Shown: positions 15,204 to 22,622 of the stretch, one piece after another | How positions within the stretch are numbered: the stretch's first letter is position 1 | How the letters are laid out: every line of letters begins with the position of its first letter | Origin: DAITQM01 sp039794245 | GTDB taxonomy: Bacteria; Pseudomonadota; Gammaproteobacteria; Xanthomonadales; Wenzhouxiangellaceae | Assembly (NCBI GenBank): GCA_039794245.1 | Contig: JBDIVS010000023.1 | Location: 1-47,939, forward strand | Reading direction: 5' to 3' | Length of the DNA: 47,939 nt | Made by a program: the position numbers and the translations under genes | Notes under the pieces: generated by a model | What the model was told of the DNA's origin: nothing | Database searches by the model: none | Seen by the model: the letters and a program-made list of their open reading frames with translations, nothing else

Positions 15204-15529
15204 TCATCGTCTGCCGACAGGGCGGCATCGAGATCGACATCGACGCCGCCGACCAGCGCCTGGAGGCGTTGGACGAGGCCGACATCCACAGCTTGCAGCC
15301 GCTCGGGATGGCGAGTGATGTCGGCGGCCAGGAAGCCGAGGAAAGACCCAAGCACCGGGTCGTCACCGTCGGATGCTTCGACGCGCGTCAGCACCACCTC
15401 TCCGCTGGGGCGAATGGTGTAGTGGATCTTGTCGCGCTTGCCCAGCTTGAGGGCACGGCGCACGGTTTCCGGCACCGTGGTCTGGTAGCGATCGGTGAGT
15501 GTGGATTCGACTTCGAGGGTCGCGGCCAT
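15200..15529 (-). CDS. prlF: PrlF-family antitoxin
   Basis: 109 residues from the ATG at 15529, which has AGGAG about 6 nt upstream; an in-frame start at 15586 would lie within the promoter. The N-terminus LEVESTLTDRYQTTVPETVRRALKLGKRDKIHYTI is a swapped-hairpin AbrB/SpoVT DNA-binding fold. The tail (DPVLGSFLGFLAADITRHPERLQAV) is the toxin-binding part found in PrlF/SohA. As antitoxin it binds YhaV and represses its own promoter, where two spaced palindromes are visible. Confidence 0.9.
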   Translation of the reverse strand: MAATLEVESTLTDRYQTTVPETVRRALKLGKRDKIHYTIRPSGEVVLTRVEASDGDDPVLGSFLGFLAADITRHPERLQAVDVGLVQRLQALVGGVDVDLDAALSADDE

Positions 15530-15562
15530 GGCAGTCTCCTGCGGATCTGGGTTGATGCTTAA

Positions 15563-15603
15563 ATGGTAATGCAGTCGCATTGTCATGTCAATGCAGTTGC
15601 ATT
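15563..15603 (-). promoter_or_regulatory. prlF-yhaV promoter with paired operators
   Basis: On the minus strand: -35 TTGACA (15586-15591), a 17-bp spacer, and -10 TACCAT (15563-15568). Two near-identical palindromes, AATGCAGTCGCATT (15568-15581) and AATGCAGTTGCATT (15590-15603), have starts 22 bp apart, about two helical turns. They overlap both promoter boxes, as expected for autorepression by the AbrB-fold antitoxin. Confidence 0.7.
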
Positions 15604-15660
15604 GCCTTCAAGAACACCCGGCTCGAATGGGTGTAAATGGGTGTGCTTTTGGTCGGGGCG

Positions 15661-15682
15661 ACGGACGCGGGTTCGATTCCCA
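15661..15682 (+). repeat. ssrA-like direct repeat, right copy (possible attachment site)
   Basis: ACGGACGCGGGTTCG-A-TTCCCA, 21 of 22 bases identical to 14038-14059. The surrounding 15604-15804 has no convincing gene. Confidence 0.5.
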
Positions 15683-15804
15683 AACCGGGAATTGAAACTG
15701 GCCCCGGAAAGCAGACGAGGTTGAGCGGTCTTTCCGGGCACCAATCAGGGCGAAAAACCTGCTTGAATGTCCGCAGATTTGTGAACGGGATTGGGCGCAG
15801 TCGT

Positions 15805-16515
15805 TCAGGACCGTTCCGTGGTCTGCAGCCGGTCCAGCCAGCCGCCGATCGCGCGCCGCGCCGCTCCCGCCAGCGCCGCGCCATGCCGCCGGGCATCCTC
15901 GCGAACCTCGCGCGGGTCGATGCCGGCCTGGGCCAGCTCGCAGCAGTGGCCGACCAGCCACCGCTCAATCCGGCCGGCATCGGCCTCCAGGTGGAACTGT
16001 AGCCCCAGCACTGTGTCGCCGATCGCGAAGGCCTGCTGTGCGCAGCGCGCCGTGCTCGCCAGCAGCGTGCCGCCGGCGGGCAGGTCGAAGCGGTCGCCAT
16101 GCCAGTGAAGCACCGGCACGCCGGCCAATGGCGCCAGCACAGAATGCCGGCCCTCGTCGGTCAGCGTCAGCTCGCCGAAACCGATTTCCTTGTAACCCAT
16201 GGGGGCCACGTTCGCGCCGAACAGGCGGGCGATCAATTGCGCGCCCAGGCAAATGCCCAGCAGCGGCCGGCCGCTGGACAGGCGACGCTCGATCACACGC
16301 AGCTCGCCGGCCAGGAACGGGTGGAGGCCCTCGTCGAAGGCGCCGATCGGGCCTCCGAGCGCGACGAGGAGCTCAGCCGAGACGGGATCCACCGCCGACA
16401 GATCGTCCACAGTTGGGTCGAGATAGCGCACGTCGAAGCCGCGCTCGCGCAGCAGCGATTCCAGCGTGCCGAGGTCTTCGAAGTGAATATGGCGCAAGGC
16501 CAGTGCGGTCTTCAT
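15805..16515 (-). CDS. Class I glutamine amidotransferase-like protein
   Basis: 236 residues. The catalytic triad is visible: nucleophile elbow PLLGICLGAQL with Cys89, and LGLQFHLEADA with His175 and Glu177. VALGGPIGAFDEGLHPFL is the oxyanion segment. The family (GMP synthase-like stand-alone amidotransferases, GATase1) releases ammonia from glutamine or hydrolyses gamma-glutamyl bonds; the acceptor is unknown. The start overlaps the yggS stop (ATGA), so the two are coupled. Read with YggS and the divergent PLP-binding regulator, a role in amino acid or vitamin B6 metabolism is a reasonable guess only. Confidence 0.85.
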   Translation of the reverse strand: MKTALALRHIHFEDLGTLESLLRERGFDVRYLDPTVDDLSAVDPVSAELLVALGGPIGAFDEGLHPFLAGELRVIERRLSSGRPLLGICLGAQLIARLFGANVAPMGYKEIGFGELTLTDEGRHSVLAPLAGVPVLHWHGDRFDLPAGGTLLASTARCAQQAFAIGDTVLGLQFHLEADAGRIERWLVGHCCELAQAGIDPREVREDARRHGAALAGAARRAIGGWLDRLQTTERS

Positions 16516-17306
16516 GAGGTGTGCTCCTTCGGTGTTGAGGTAAGTTGGGTGTCAGGCCAGTAATGGCTGTCGGGTACGGCACGGGCGCCAAAGATGGCTT
16601 GGCCGACGCGCACGATGGTGGCGCCTTCCTCGATGGCCAGTTCGAAATCGCCGGACATGCCCATCGAGAGTTCTTCCACGGCGATGCCGGTCGGCGCTTC
16701 CTGGCGCAGGCGCCCGCGCAATTCGCTCAACCGGATGAAACAGGGACGCACCCGCGCCGGGTCGGCAGACAGCAGGGCCAACGTCATCAGGCCGCGTACG
16801 CGCAGCGAGGAGAACGCGGGCAATTGACGCAGAAAGCCGGCCACGCCTTCGGGCAGCAGGCCGAACTTGCTGGCCTCGCCGGAGGTGTTGACCTGGACCA
16901 GCACGTCCAGCGCGCGCCCTTCGGCCTGCAGTCGGCGATCCAGCGCCTCGGCCACGCGCAGGCTGTCCAGCGCCTGGAACTCGCTGGCAAAACGCGCCAC
17001 GTACTTCGCCTTGTTGGTTTGCAGGTGGCCGATGACCGACCAGCGCAGGTCTGCCAGGTCCGCCATGGCCTCGGCCTTGCGCCATGCCTCCTGCACCTTG
17101 TTCTCGCCCAGCTCGCGGCAGCCGGCGGCGTACGCCAGCCGGATGCGGGCCTCGGGCACGGTCTTGCTCACCGGCAGCAGGCGCACCTCGGCCGGATCGC
17201 GCCCCGCACGGGCGCAGGCAGCGGCGATGCGTTCGCGTACTACCGCCAGGTTGCGCCGGAAGTCCTCGACGCTATGTGCGGCGGGATATGAGGTTGTGTG
17301 ATCCAT
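16512..17306 (-). CDS. yggS: YggS-family PLP-binding protein (PLP homeostasis)
   Basis: 264 residues, slightly longer than usual because of an N-terminal MDHTTSYPAAHS. It has the alanine-racemase-like barrel: VRLLPVSKTVPEARIRLAYA with the PLP lysine at about 48, GENKVQEAWRKAEAM, WSVIGHLQTNKAKYVARF, LDVLVQVNTSGEASKFG, LRVRGLMTLAL, ELSMGMSGDFELAIEEGATIVRVGQAIFG. The protein carries PLP but has no known enzymatic turnover; it keeps vitamin B6 and amino acid pools balanced. It is first in a two-gene operon and divergent from a PLP-binding MocR regulator, from which it is separated by 62 bp. Confidence 0.93.
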   Translation of the reverse strand: MDHTTSYPAAHSVEDFRRNLAVVRERIAAACARAGRDPAEVRLLPVSKTVPEARIRLAYAAGCRELGENKVQEAWRKAEAMADLADLRWSVIGHLQTNKAKYVARFASEFQALDSLRVAEALDRRLQAEGRALDVLVQVNTSGEASKFGLLPEGVAGFLRQLPAFSSLRVRGLMTLALLSADPARVRPCFIRLSELRGRLRQEAPTGIAVEELSMGMSGDFELAIEEGATIVRVGQAIFGARAVPDSHYWPDTQLTSTPKEHTS

Positions 17307-17324
17307 GGACAGGGGTTCTCAGCA

Positions 17325-17369
17325 TTGCTATATTGTCATAGGACAAAGTATAGGCTGTCACGGGACAAA
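17325..17369 (+). promoter_or_regulatory. Operator and promoter region between yggS and the MocR gene
   Basis: Two direct repeats, TGTCATAGGACAAA (17334-17347) and TGTCACGGGACAAA (17356-17369), begin exactly 22 bp apart; each contains an inverted TGTC/GACA. Paired direct repeats two turns apart are typical of MocR operators. TTGCTA (17325-17330) and TATAGG (17349-17354), 18 bp apart, could be the promoter of the regulator, giving a very short leader. The second repeat touches its start codon. Confidence 0.6.
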
Positions 17370-18676
17370 TGAAAATCACCGGACGCACCGCATCGGACAT
17401 CTTCGAAAGCGTTCGCCGCGAGGCGCACGCGGGGCGCCTGGCCGCGGGCCAGGCGCTGCCGCCTGTGCGCGAGCTGGCCGACCGGCTCGACGTCAACCGC
17501 AACACGGTCGCCGCCGCCTACCGCAAGCTGGTCGCCGCCGGCATCGCCGAGACTCTGGGCCGCAACGGTACGGTGATTCGACCGCTTGCGCGCGCGGGGG
17601 AGCAGGAGGGCATGCCGCCCGGCTCTCTGCTCATGGATCTGGCCAGCGGCAATCCGGACCCCGCCTGGCTGCCCGATCCGCTGCGGGCACTGGCGGCCAG
17701 CGGCTACCAGCCGACACTGTATGGCGCGCCGGTGCTCGACCCGGAGCTTGAGCGGCTCGCGCGCCAGTGGCTGGGGCCCGACTGCCGGAACGACTACAGC
17801 CTGACGCTGACTCACGGTGCGGTGGACGCCATCGAGCGTCTGCTCGCCGCGTATCTGGTTCCCGGTGACAAGGTGGCGGTGGAAGATCCGTGCTTTCTAG
17901 GCAGTCTGAACACGCTGCGCTCCGCCGGGCTGGAGGCGTCGCCCGTGGCGATGGACGCGCAGGGCATGCTTCCCGAGGCGTTGGAGACGGCGTTGGCCGA
18001 CGGCGCCCAGGCGGTGCTGTGCACGCCGCGGGCACAGAACCCCACCGGCTGCGGCGTGACCGAGAGGCGCGCGCGCGATCTGCGCCGCGTCCTGGCTCGC
18101 CATCCGCATGTGCTGGTGATCGAGGACGACCACTTCGCATTGCTGGCCCAGTCACCGTACTTCTCCATCGTGCCCCCCACGACCACGCGCTGGGCGCTGG
18201 TGCGCTCGGTGTCTAAGGGCTTCGGCCCGGATCTGCGCATGGCCTTCGTCGCCAGCGACCAGAATACGGCCGCACGGCTCGGCATGCGGCTGGCGCCGGG
18301 AACCACCTGGGTCAGCCACCTGTTGCAGGCAGCGGTGCGCGAGCTGCTGGGATCGGACGATGCCATGGCGCGCATCCGCGCGGCCGGTGGGACCTACGCG
18401 CAGCGGCGAGAAGCACTGATCGGCGCGCTGCGCGCCGAGGGGTTCGCCGCGCGGCAGCCGTGCGACGGCTTCAACGTCTGGGTGCCGCTGCCGGCGGACG
18501 CCAGCGCCGAGGCTGTGGCGCACGCGCTGGCACGGCTGGGTTGGTGCGTGCGTACCGGCGAGGTCTTTGCGATCGCGTCCGACGTGCCGGCGCTGCGCAT
18601 CACCACCTCGACGCTGGAACCGACCGATGCGGCGCGGTTCGCGTCGCATTTGAATCGCTGCGTGCGGGAAGCATGA
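17369..18676 (+). CDS. ptsJ: MocR-family transcriptional regulator, PtsJ-like
   Basis: 435 residues. The N-terminal GntR-type winged helix (ASDIFESVRREAHAGRLAAGQALPPVRELADRLDVNRNTVAAAYRKL) is joined to a fold-type I aminotransferase-like domain: HGAVDAIERLLAAYL, NPTGCGVTERRARDLRRVL, VLVIEDDHFALLA, and the PLP lysine in RSVSKGFGPDLRMAFV. The order and the short linker resemble PtsJ, which in enterobacteria senses PLP and controls pyridoxal kinase. Here the regulator faces yggS and the amidotransferase gene, so it probably controls that operon and itself through the paired repeats just upstream. Confidence 0.85.
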   Translation: MKITGRTASDIFESVRREAHAGRLAAGQALPPVRELADRLDVNRNTVAAAYRKLVAAGIAETLGRNGTVIRPLARAGEQEGMPPGSLLMDLASGNPDPAWLPDPLRALAASGYQPTLYGAPVLDPELERLARQWLGPDCRNDYSLTLTHGAVDAIERLLAAYLVPGDKVAVEDPCFLGSLNTLRSAGLEASPVAMDAQGMLPEALETALADGAQAVLCTPRAQNPTGCGVTERRARDLRRVLARHPHVLVIEDDHFALLAQSPYFSIVPPTTTRWALVRSVSKGFGPDLRMAFVASDQNTAARLGMRLAPGTTWVSHLLQAAVRELLGSDDAMARIRAAGGTYAQRREALIGALRAEGFAARQPCDGFNVWVPLPADASAEAVAHALARLGWCVRTGEVFAIASDVPALRITTSTLEPTDAARFASHLNRCVREA

Positions 18677-18797
18677 GGCAGGGCGAGCGTATGCACTCAG
18701 GCTACGGGGTCATACTCAGACAATAGGGGACAGACCACGGTTTTTTTCTGTTTGAAGCGCCTCCGCTTGCACTGAGTGCCATTTCTTTCACGCTAAC

Positions 18798-18908
18798 GTG
18801 TCGAAAAATCTTGTGTCCGACTGGGAGCGTGGCGTCAAAAAGCCGGGTGGGCCAGCGTTGCGTCTGCTGACCGTGATTCAGAAGAAGGGACTCGAGGCTA
18901 TTGCCTGA
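18798..18908 (+). pseudogene. Remnant of an XRE-type antitoxin (HigA/NadS-like), C-terminal end
   Basis: The plus strand reads VSKNLVSDWERGVKKPGGP, then ALRLLTVIQKKGLEAIA and a stop at 18906-18908. This is the recognition helix and conserved end of HigA/NadS-like antitoxins (pattern NVSxxLVSxWERGxKxPxGxxLxLLxxxQKKGLEAI). Upstream the frame hits a TGA at 18753 and the N-terminal half is unrecognisable, so only about 36 residues remain. No cognate toxin gene is seen. Confidence 0.6.
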
Positions 18909-19015
18909 CGGGGACAATCACCCGAAACGGTACTCACTGACCCTCAGCAGTACCCAGGTGTTGAGAGAGTTGGTTCGAAACCAGTCGCCTCAGCACCACC
19001 ATTTACAAAAGACAG

Positions 19016-19051
19016 ACCCGCCCACTAACCTCATCCGGTTATTGGGCGGGT
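19016..19051 (-). terminator. Terminator hairpin at the end of the porin operon
   Basis: ACCCGCCCA-C-TAACC pairs with GGTTA-T-TGGGCGGGT around a 6-nt loop: 14 pairs with one mismatch. The stop codon of the last minus-strand gene (19039) lies within it. The T-run on the minus strand (CTGTCTTTTG) is only moderate. Confidence 0.6.
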
Positions 19052-19314
19052 TGGTTTTCTGAGAGCTTACTTACTCCAACAGTTGGGTGTACTTTTCGGG
19101 CGATCAGGATCGCTGCCAGAATAAAGGCCCCAAGCCCGCCGAGCAATGCGGCCAGCGGTTCCAGCCACCCGTCCCGCACCTGCCAATCGAATTCCTGGAG
19201 CAGCCACCAGATAGTGACAAAAAAGCCAGCGCCGCAAACAGTGCCCCTGGCCATGGCCAGGCCTTGATTATGATCTTTGCGCGCTGCCAGAACCCGAGGT
19301 GTTTCATCTTTCAT
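19039..19314 (-). CDS. Small membrane protein, two predicted helices
   Basis: 91 residues. Two hydrophobic stretches, GTVCGAGFFVTIWWLLQEF and LAALLGGLGAFILAAILIARKV, are separated by a short charged and Trp-containing loop. The N-terminus is charged and the tail polar. I do not recognise the family. It is the last gene of the porin, FMN-binding and PepSY operon (10 bp gap), so a part in that membrane system is likely. It ends inside the terminator hairpin. Confidence 0.6.
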   Translation of the reverse strand: MKDETPRVLAARKDHNQGLAMARGTVCGAGFFVTIWWLLQEFDWQVRDGWLEPLAALLGGLGAFILAAILIARKVHPTVGVSKLSENQPAQ

Positions 19315-19324
19315 TTATCCAAAA

Positions 19325-20101
19325 TCAGCCAAACAACTCGCGCTGGCGTTTGCGGCGCGCCTGCCAGCTCCACAGGCCACTGGCGGCGAGTAACAAGATT
19401 GCCAGCGCCGCCAGATCGGCAAGCCATGGACCGGCTCGGCCGAACAGCCGGCCGGCGTGCAGTTCGAGCAAGGCGCGTTCCCAGGTCAGCACCTGGGCCC
19501 GGTGTATCTCGGCCAGGCGCCCGGCCAGGTCACGGTCGAGCAGTTCGGCGGTCACTGGCTTGATCACAACCCTGCCGGCTGCTTCCCAGGCCAGCAGATC
19601 GCCGGTAAGCCGGTAAGCAGCGCCAGCATATAGGGCGAGAGACTCGCCGGCCTCGTTGGTTCCCACGGCAACCGGCGGCCCGATTTCAGGCCAGGGGACG
19701 AGATCGATCCGCTCGCCATTCACGTCAAGCAACAAAAGGCCCGGATGAATCGCGACAGCGATCACCTCACCGATGCGAAGCGCGCCGATCAGTTCGCCGG
19801 CGTCATCGGCGATCGGTTGTCGATCGAGATAGACCCGACCATCGATCTCGCTCACCCACCCATCATCGAGCCTGAACCCGGCCTGCGGAGCGACAGCCTC
19901 GATCCCGTACCATTCGAGCAGCCAGCCGGCGGCGACATAACGCTTATCGAGGCCAAGTGCAACGGCATGATTGAGCAGCACACCGCTGATTGCCAGCAGC
20001 AACAACAGCAGCAACGACACCGCCCCGGCCCAACGGTGCAGCGCGGCAAGAATTTGCAATGTCCCGTTGGCCACTTTGCATGGCGTTGGCACTTTTATCA
20101 C
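19325..20101 (-). CDS. PepSY-associated transmembrane protein
   Basis: 258 residues. It starts with the PepSY_TM signature helix ILAALHRWAGAVSLLLLLLLAISGVLLNH, has a periplasmic domain of about 150 residues with repeated strands (VSEIDGRVYLDRQPIAD, VIAVAIHPGLLLLDVNGERI), and returns with IHRAQVLTWERALLELHAGRLFGRAGPWLADLAALAILLLAASGLWSW. The conserved histidines beside the helices could ligate haem, as in PepSY-type electron-transfer subunits of ferric reductases. The GTG start overlaps the stop of the FMN-binding gene (GTGA). With that protein it probably forms a transmembrane electron path. Confidence 0.8.
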   Translation of the reverse strand: MIKVPTPCKVANGTLQILAALHRWAGAVSLLLLLLLAISGVLLNHAVALGLDKRYVAAGWLLEWYGIEAVAPQAGFRLDDGWVSEIDGRVYLDRQPIADDAGELIGALRIGEVIAVAIHPGLLLLDVNGERIDLVPWPEIGPPVAVGTNEAGESLALYAGAAYRLTGDLLAWEAAGRVVIKPVTAELLDRDLAGRLAEIHRAQVLTWERALLELHAGRLFGRAGPWLADLAALAILLLAASGLWSWQARRKRQRELFG

Positions 20102-20634
20102 CCGTCAGCCGCCTGTTGTTTTTCACTCTCGCCGGCCAGCCACAAGGCCAGGCGCGCCAGCCGTTCGATGGCCCCGACCGACAAGGTGGCGCCCGAAATG
20201 CCGTCGATGCGGCGATCGAGAAACGACCGTTCATCGAGCGCCGCATCCTCGAACTGGCGGGTGAACGATCCGCGGCGCACTTCGCCGCCACGCGATTCGC
20301 GGTAGATCAAAATCGCAACCCGCTTGAGGCGCCCGCCGGCAACGACGAATCCGGCCGTGATCGGCATTTCCTTGCCGATTTCCTCCAGGACGAACACCCG
20401 CCTGGCATCGCGCTGCCAGTAGCGCACGCGCCTCGTGGCGTAGGGGTGGCCGAGGATGCGGGCCGCCTCCTGCCGGCGCTCGCCGACCAGCCACAGCTGC
20501 GCCGGCGGCGGGATATCGCCGCCGAATTCGGCGCCCAGAAATCGCTCCACTTCGGGTTCGACCCCGCTCGCCGCCGTCGGAACCGCGGCGAGCGGGGCCA
20601 GAAGCACAAAAGATGCCAGGGCGCAGACCCGCAT
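20098..20634 (-). CDS. Periplasmic FMN-binding domain protein
   Basis: 178 residues with a signal peptide (MRVCALASFVLLAPLAAVPTAAS). The FMN_bind domain ends in DGISGATLSVGAIERL, where the Thr of SGAT is the usual site for covalent FMN attachment by ApbE. Before it are VFVLEEIGKEMPITAGFVVAGGRL and RFDRQFED-type strands of the domain. It would carry electrons at the periplasmic face. The start overlaps the porin stop (TGATG). Alternative: a general flavoprotein of unknown acceptor. No apbE is in the window. Confidence 0.82.
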   Translation of the reverse strand: MRVCALASFVLLAPLAAVPTAASGVEPEVERFLGAEFGGDIPPPAQLWLVGERRQEAARILGHPYATRRVRYWQRDARRVFVLEEIGKEMPITAGFVVAGGRLKRVAILIYRESRGGEVRRGSFTRQFEDAALDERSFLDRRIDGISGATLSVGAIERLARLALWLAGESEKQQAADG

Positions 20635-21989
20635 CAGAACGAGTATCCGACGCCGAGATTGAAGCCGTCGAATTCGCTGAGCGAATCGGGATTATCCTGC
20701 TCTTCGTAATCGAACTTGAACACGACGTTGGGCAGCAGCCAGTAATTGACGCCGAAATTATACTGCTTGCGTTTGCTCGCCACATTGTCCCCGGCGTTGT
20801 TGTTCCATTCGTGATAACGCGCGAAAAAACCGATTTCGCCGAACGAGTAGCGCGGCAGGTGCCAAGATGGCTCGACGTACCAGCCGTATTGCTGGTCGCG
20901 GCCGGGCGACGGACCGTCGGCCGGGCCTTCGCCGGGCAGGCCCTCGTCCAGATCCCAGCGGGCATAAAGGGCACGCAGCCCGAACGGCCCGCGGCGGTAA
21001 TCGGCGTGCGCCTCGCCGAACAGGGCGCTGATATTCGACCCGCCCTGCGTGATATCGCTCTGGTACTGGCCGCTGACCGCCAGTTCCAGGCCGGGCAGGC
21101 CGCGCCAGGCAAGCTGGGCGGTCACTGCGCCGTCGTCGGCCGGCGCACGCGCCACTTTCTGCCGCCCGGAACGAGGCAGAAACGCGCTGCCGCCGGTTTC
21201 GGGCGTATCGAGCCCGGAGTGCAGCATCACCTCGTAGCTCAAACCCGAATCGGCAACGAGTTCGCCGTGGAAGCCCAATCCCGCCTCCCACCAGGTGGTG
21301 GGGATGATATTGGTTTCCACCGGATTGCGTTCGACACCGAAAAACGTTGGTGGCTCGTGCGTTTTGTTCAATATACCGACCGGCAGCAACTGCAAACCGG
21401 CGGTCACGTGATGGCGCTCGGCGAGATCGTATTCGATGAACGCCTGTTCCAGTTCCACTTCACCAGACCCGCTGCCGTCGGCAGTATCCTCCACGAACGA
21501 GTGTTCGAGTTCCAGTTCGGAATAAAAGCGGGTTCGCTCATTGAACTGGTGGCCAAAGAACAACACAAAGCGGTGGAAATCGACCTGATCAACATCGTCA
21601 CCGCCGCGTTGGTTGTTCAGATTGTTGTAGTGCAGTTCGCCGTAACCGCCGATCGTTGTCCGCGACGGTTCGGATTTTTCGGCCTTCAGCGCCTCGATCT
21701 CGTCTTGCTGTGCATCGACGATGGCATACAGTTCCTCGTCACGCGCCCCGGCCGGCGCCGCTTCGGCCGGCGGGGTCTCGATGACCGCCAGCTTGGCCTT
21801 CAGCGTCTCGATTTCATGTTGCTGCTGCAACAGCAACTGGTACAGCATGGCCAAAGTCGGCTCCCCGGACCCGCCGGCCGCCGGCGGACTTTCCGTCGCC
21901 GCCAAAAGCCCCACCGGGGCGAACAGCGCGAACGTCACAAACGCTTGACCGAGCGGCCTGCCGATCGATCCCCACAACTTCGAAGACAT
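20634..21989 (-). CDS. Outer-membrane porin (phosphate/phosphonate-type fold) with coiled-coil N-terminus
   Basis: 451 residues. A signal peptide (GQAFVTFALFAPVGLLAATE) precedes coiled-coil segments (YQLLLQQQHEIETLKAKLAV, DAQQDEIEALKAEK), then a beta barrel: TTIGGYGELHYNNLN, VDFHRFVLFFGHQFNERTRFYSELELEHSF, LEQAFIEYDLAERHHVTAGLQLLPVG, many alternating strands, and a C-terminal FNLGVGYSF ending in Phe. It resembles OprO/OprP-like porins. First gene of an operon with FMN-binding and PepSY proteins; a Fur-box-like site lies 140 bp upstream. This suggests iron-linked rather than phosphate-linked transport. Confidence 0.82.
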   Translation of the reverse strand: MSSKLWGSIGRPLGQAFVTFALFAPVGLLAATESPPAAGGSGEPTLAMLYQLLLQQQHEIETLKAKLAVIETPPAEAAPAGARDEELYAIVDAQQDEIEALKAEKSEPSRTTIGGYGELHYNNLNNQRGGDDVDQVDFHRFVLFFGHQFNERTRFYSELELEHSFVEDTADGSGSGEVELEQAFIEYDLAERHHVTAGLQLLPVGILNKTHEPPTFFGVERNPVETNIIPTTWWEAGLGFHGELVADSGLSYEVMLHSGLDTPETGGSAFLPRSGRQKVARAPADDGAVTAQLAWRGLPGLELAVSGQYQSDITQGGSNISALFGEAHADYRRGPFGLRALYARWDLDEGLPGEGPADGPSPGRDQQYGWYVEPSWHLPRYSFGEIGFFARYHEWNNNAGDNVASKRKQYNFGVNYWLLPNVVFKFDYEEQDNPDSLSEFDGFNLGVGYSF

Positions 21990-22128
21990 GATGTTTCTCC
22001 TCTTCCAGGAACAAAAAAATCAGGCACAAGGACACCTTGCAGGCGCGCGGCAAAGCGCGCCCGCCGGAGTGGTCCGGTTCGATTCAACCTTTGCCGAAGG
22101 TGAGAAGAAGAATATCAGGTTTCGGGAT

Positions 22129-22151
22129 CAAATGCAAGTGATTCGCATTTG
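22129..22151 (-). promoter_or_regulatory. Fur-box-like palindrome upstream of the porin operon
   Basis: CAAATGC and GCATTTG are perfect inverted arms around AAGTGATTC. The whole site strongly resembles gammaproteobacterial Fur boxes (AAATGnnAnTnATTnnCATTT). It lies 140 bp upstream of the porin start. Confidence 0.55.
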
Positions 22152-22329
22152 TGTTTCGCCGGCCTGCGCCCCCCTCCCGATGTGCTGCCGCAGCCCACGA
22201 CACCGGCCGCCCCCGGCGAGGGACGACCCTGCGGGCAACCACACAGAGGCGGCCCGGGACAGCCAGTGCAGACCCACAGGCCCCACCGGGCACGGCAATT
22301 CGAATGTCAAGCGACAAGGCGACACTCTC

Positions 22330-22620
22330 ATACCTGTCATGCCGTAAAGGGGGCCACCCACCACGACGTCATTCCGGAAACGATGCAGCCCACCCCACCT
22401 TCGTCATTCCCGGCGCGCCGCCACCCCCTCCTCTTCATTCCGGACGGAATGGCTTCCACGATGAGCACGAAGTCTCGCTTCGGTAGATTCCACCTTATAT
22501 GGACTCCTTCGTGGTGAAAAATAGTTTTACTGGCTTCCCGCATACGCCTGTCTGCGTACGTACACGCGCAGACAGGCGGGAATGACGAAAAAGGGGGGCG
22601 TGCCCGCCCTCTCCTCTCTT
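22330..22620. repeat. Intergenic palindromic repeats
   Basis: No gene in this stretch. It holds diverged pieces of the GTCATTCCGG repeat family that forms the array at the right end, including TACTGG and CCCGCATACGCC. It also holds a long hairpin, CGCCTGTCTGCG paired with CGCAGACAGGCG, followed by GGGAATGACGAAAAAGG. Bases 22443-22514 are an inverted diverged copy of the 174-bp repeat at 34546 and 35725. Confidence 0.65.
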
Positions 22621-22622
22621 CG

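Noticed and set aside
15588..15804. Minus-strand frame between prlF and the amidotransferase ending in SIPGLGIEPASVAPTKS
   Set aside because: Peptides of the GIEPASVAP type come from reading the tRNA/tmRNA-like repeat backwards; no gene.
20613..22103. 496-codon plus-strand frame opposite the porin gene
   Set aside because: The porin has a signal peptide, barrel strands and terminal Phe; the antisense frame has no such features.
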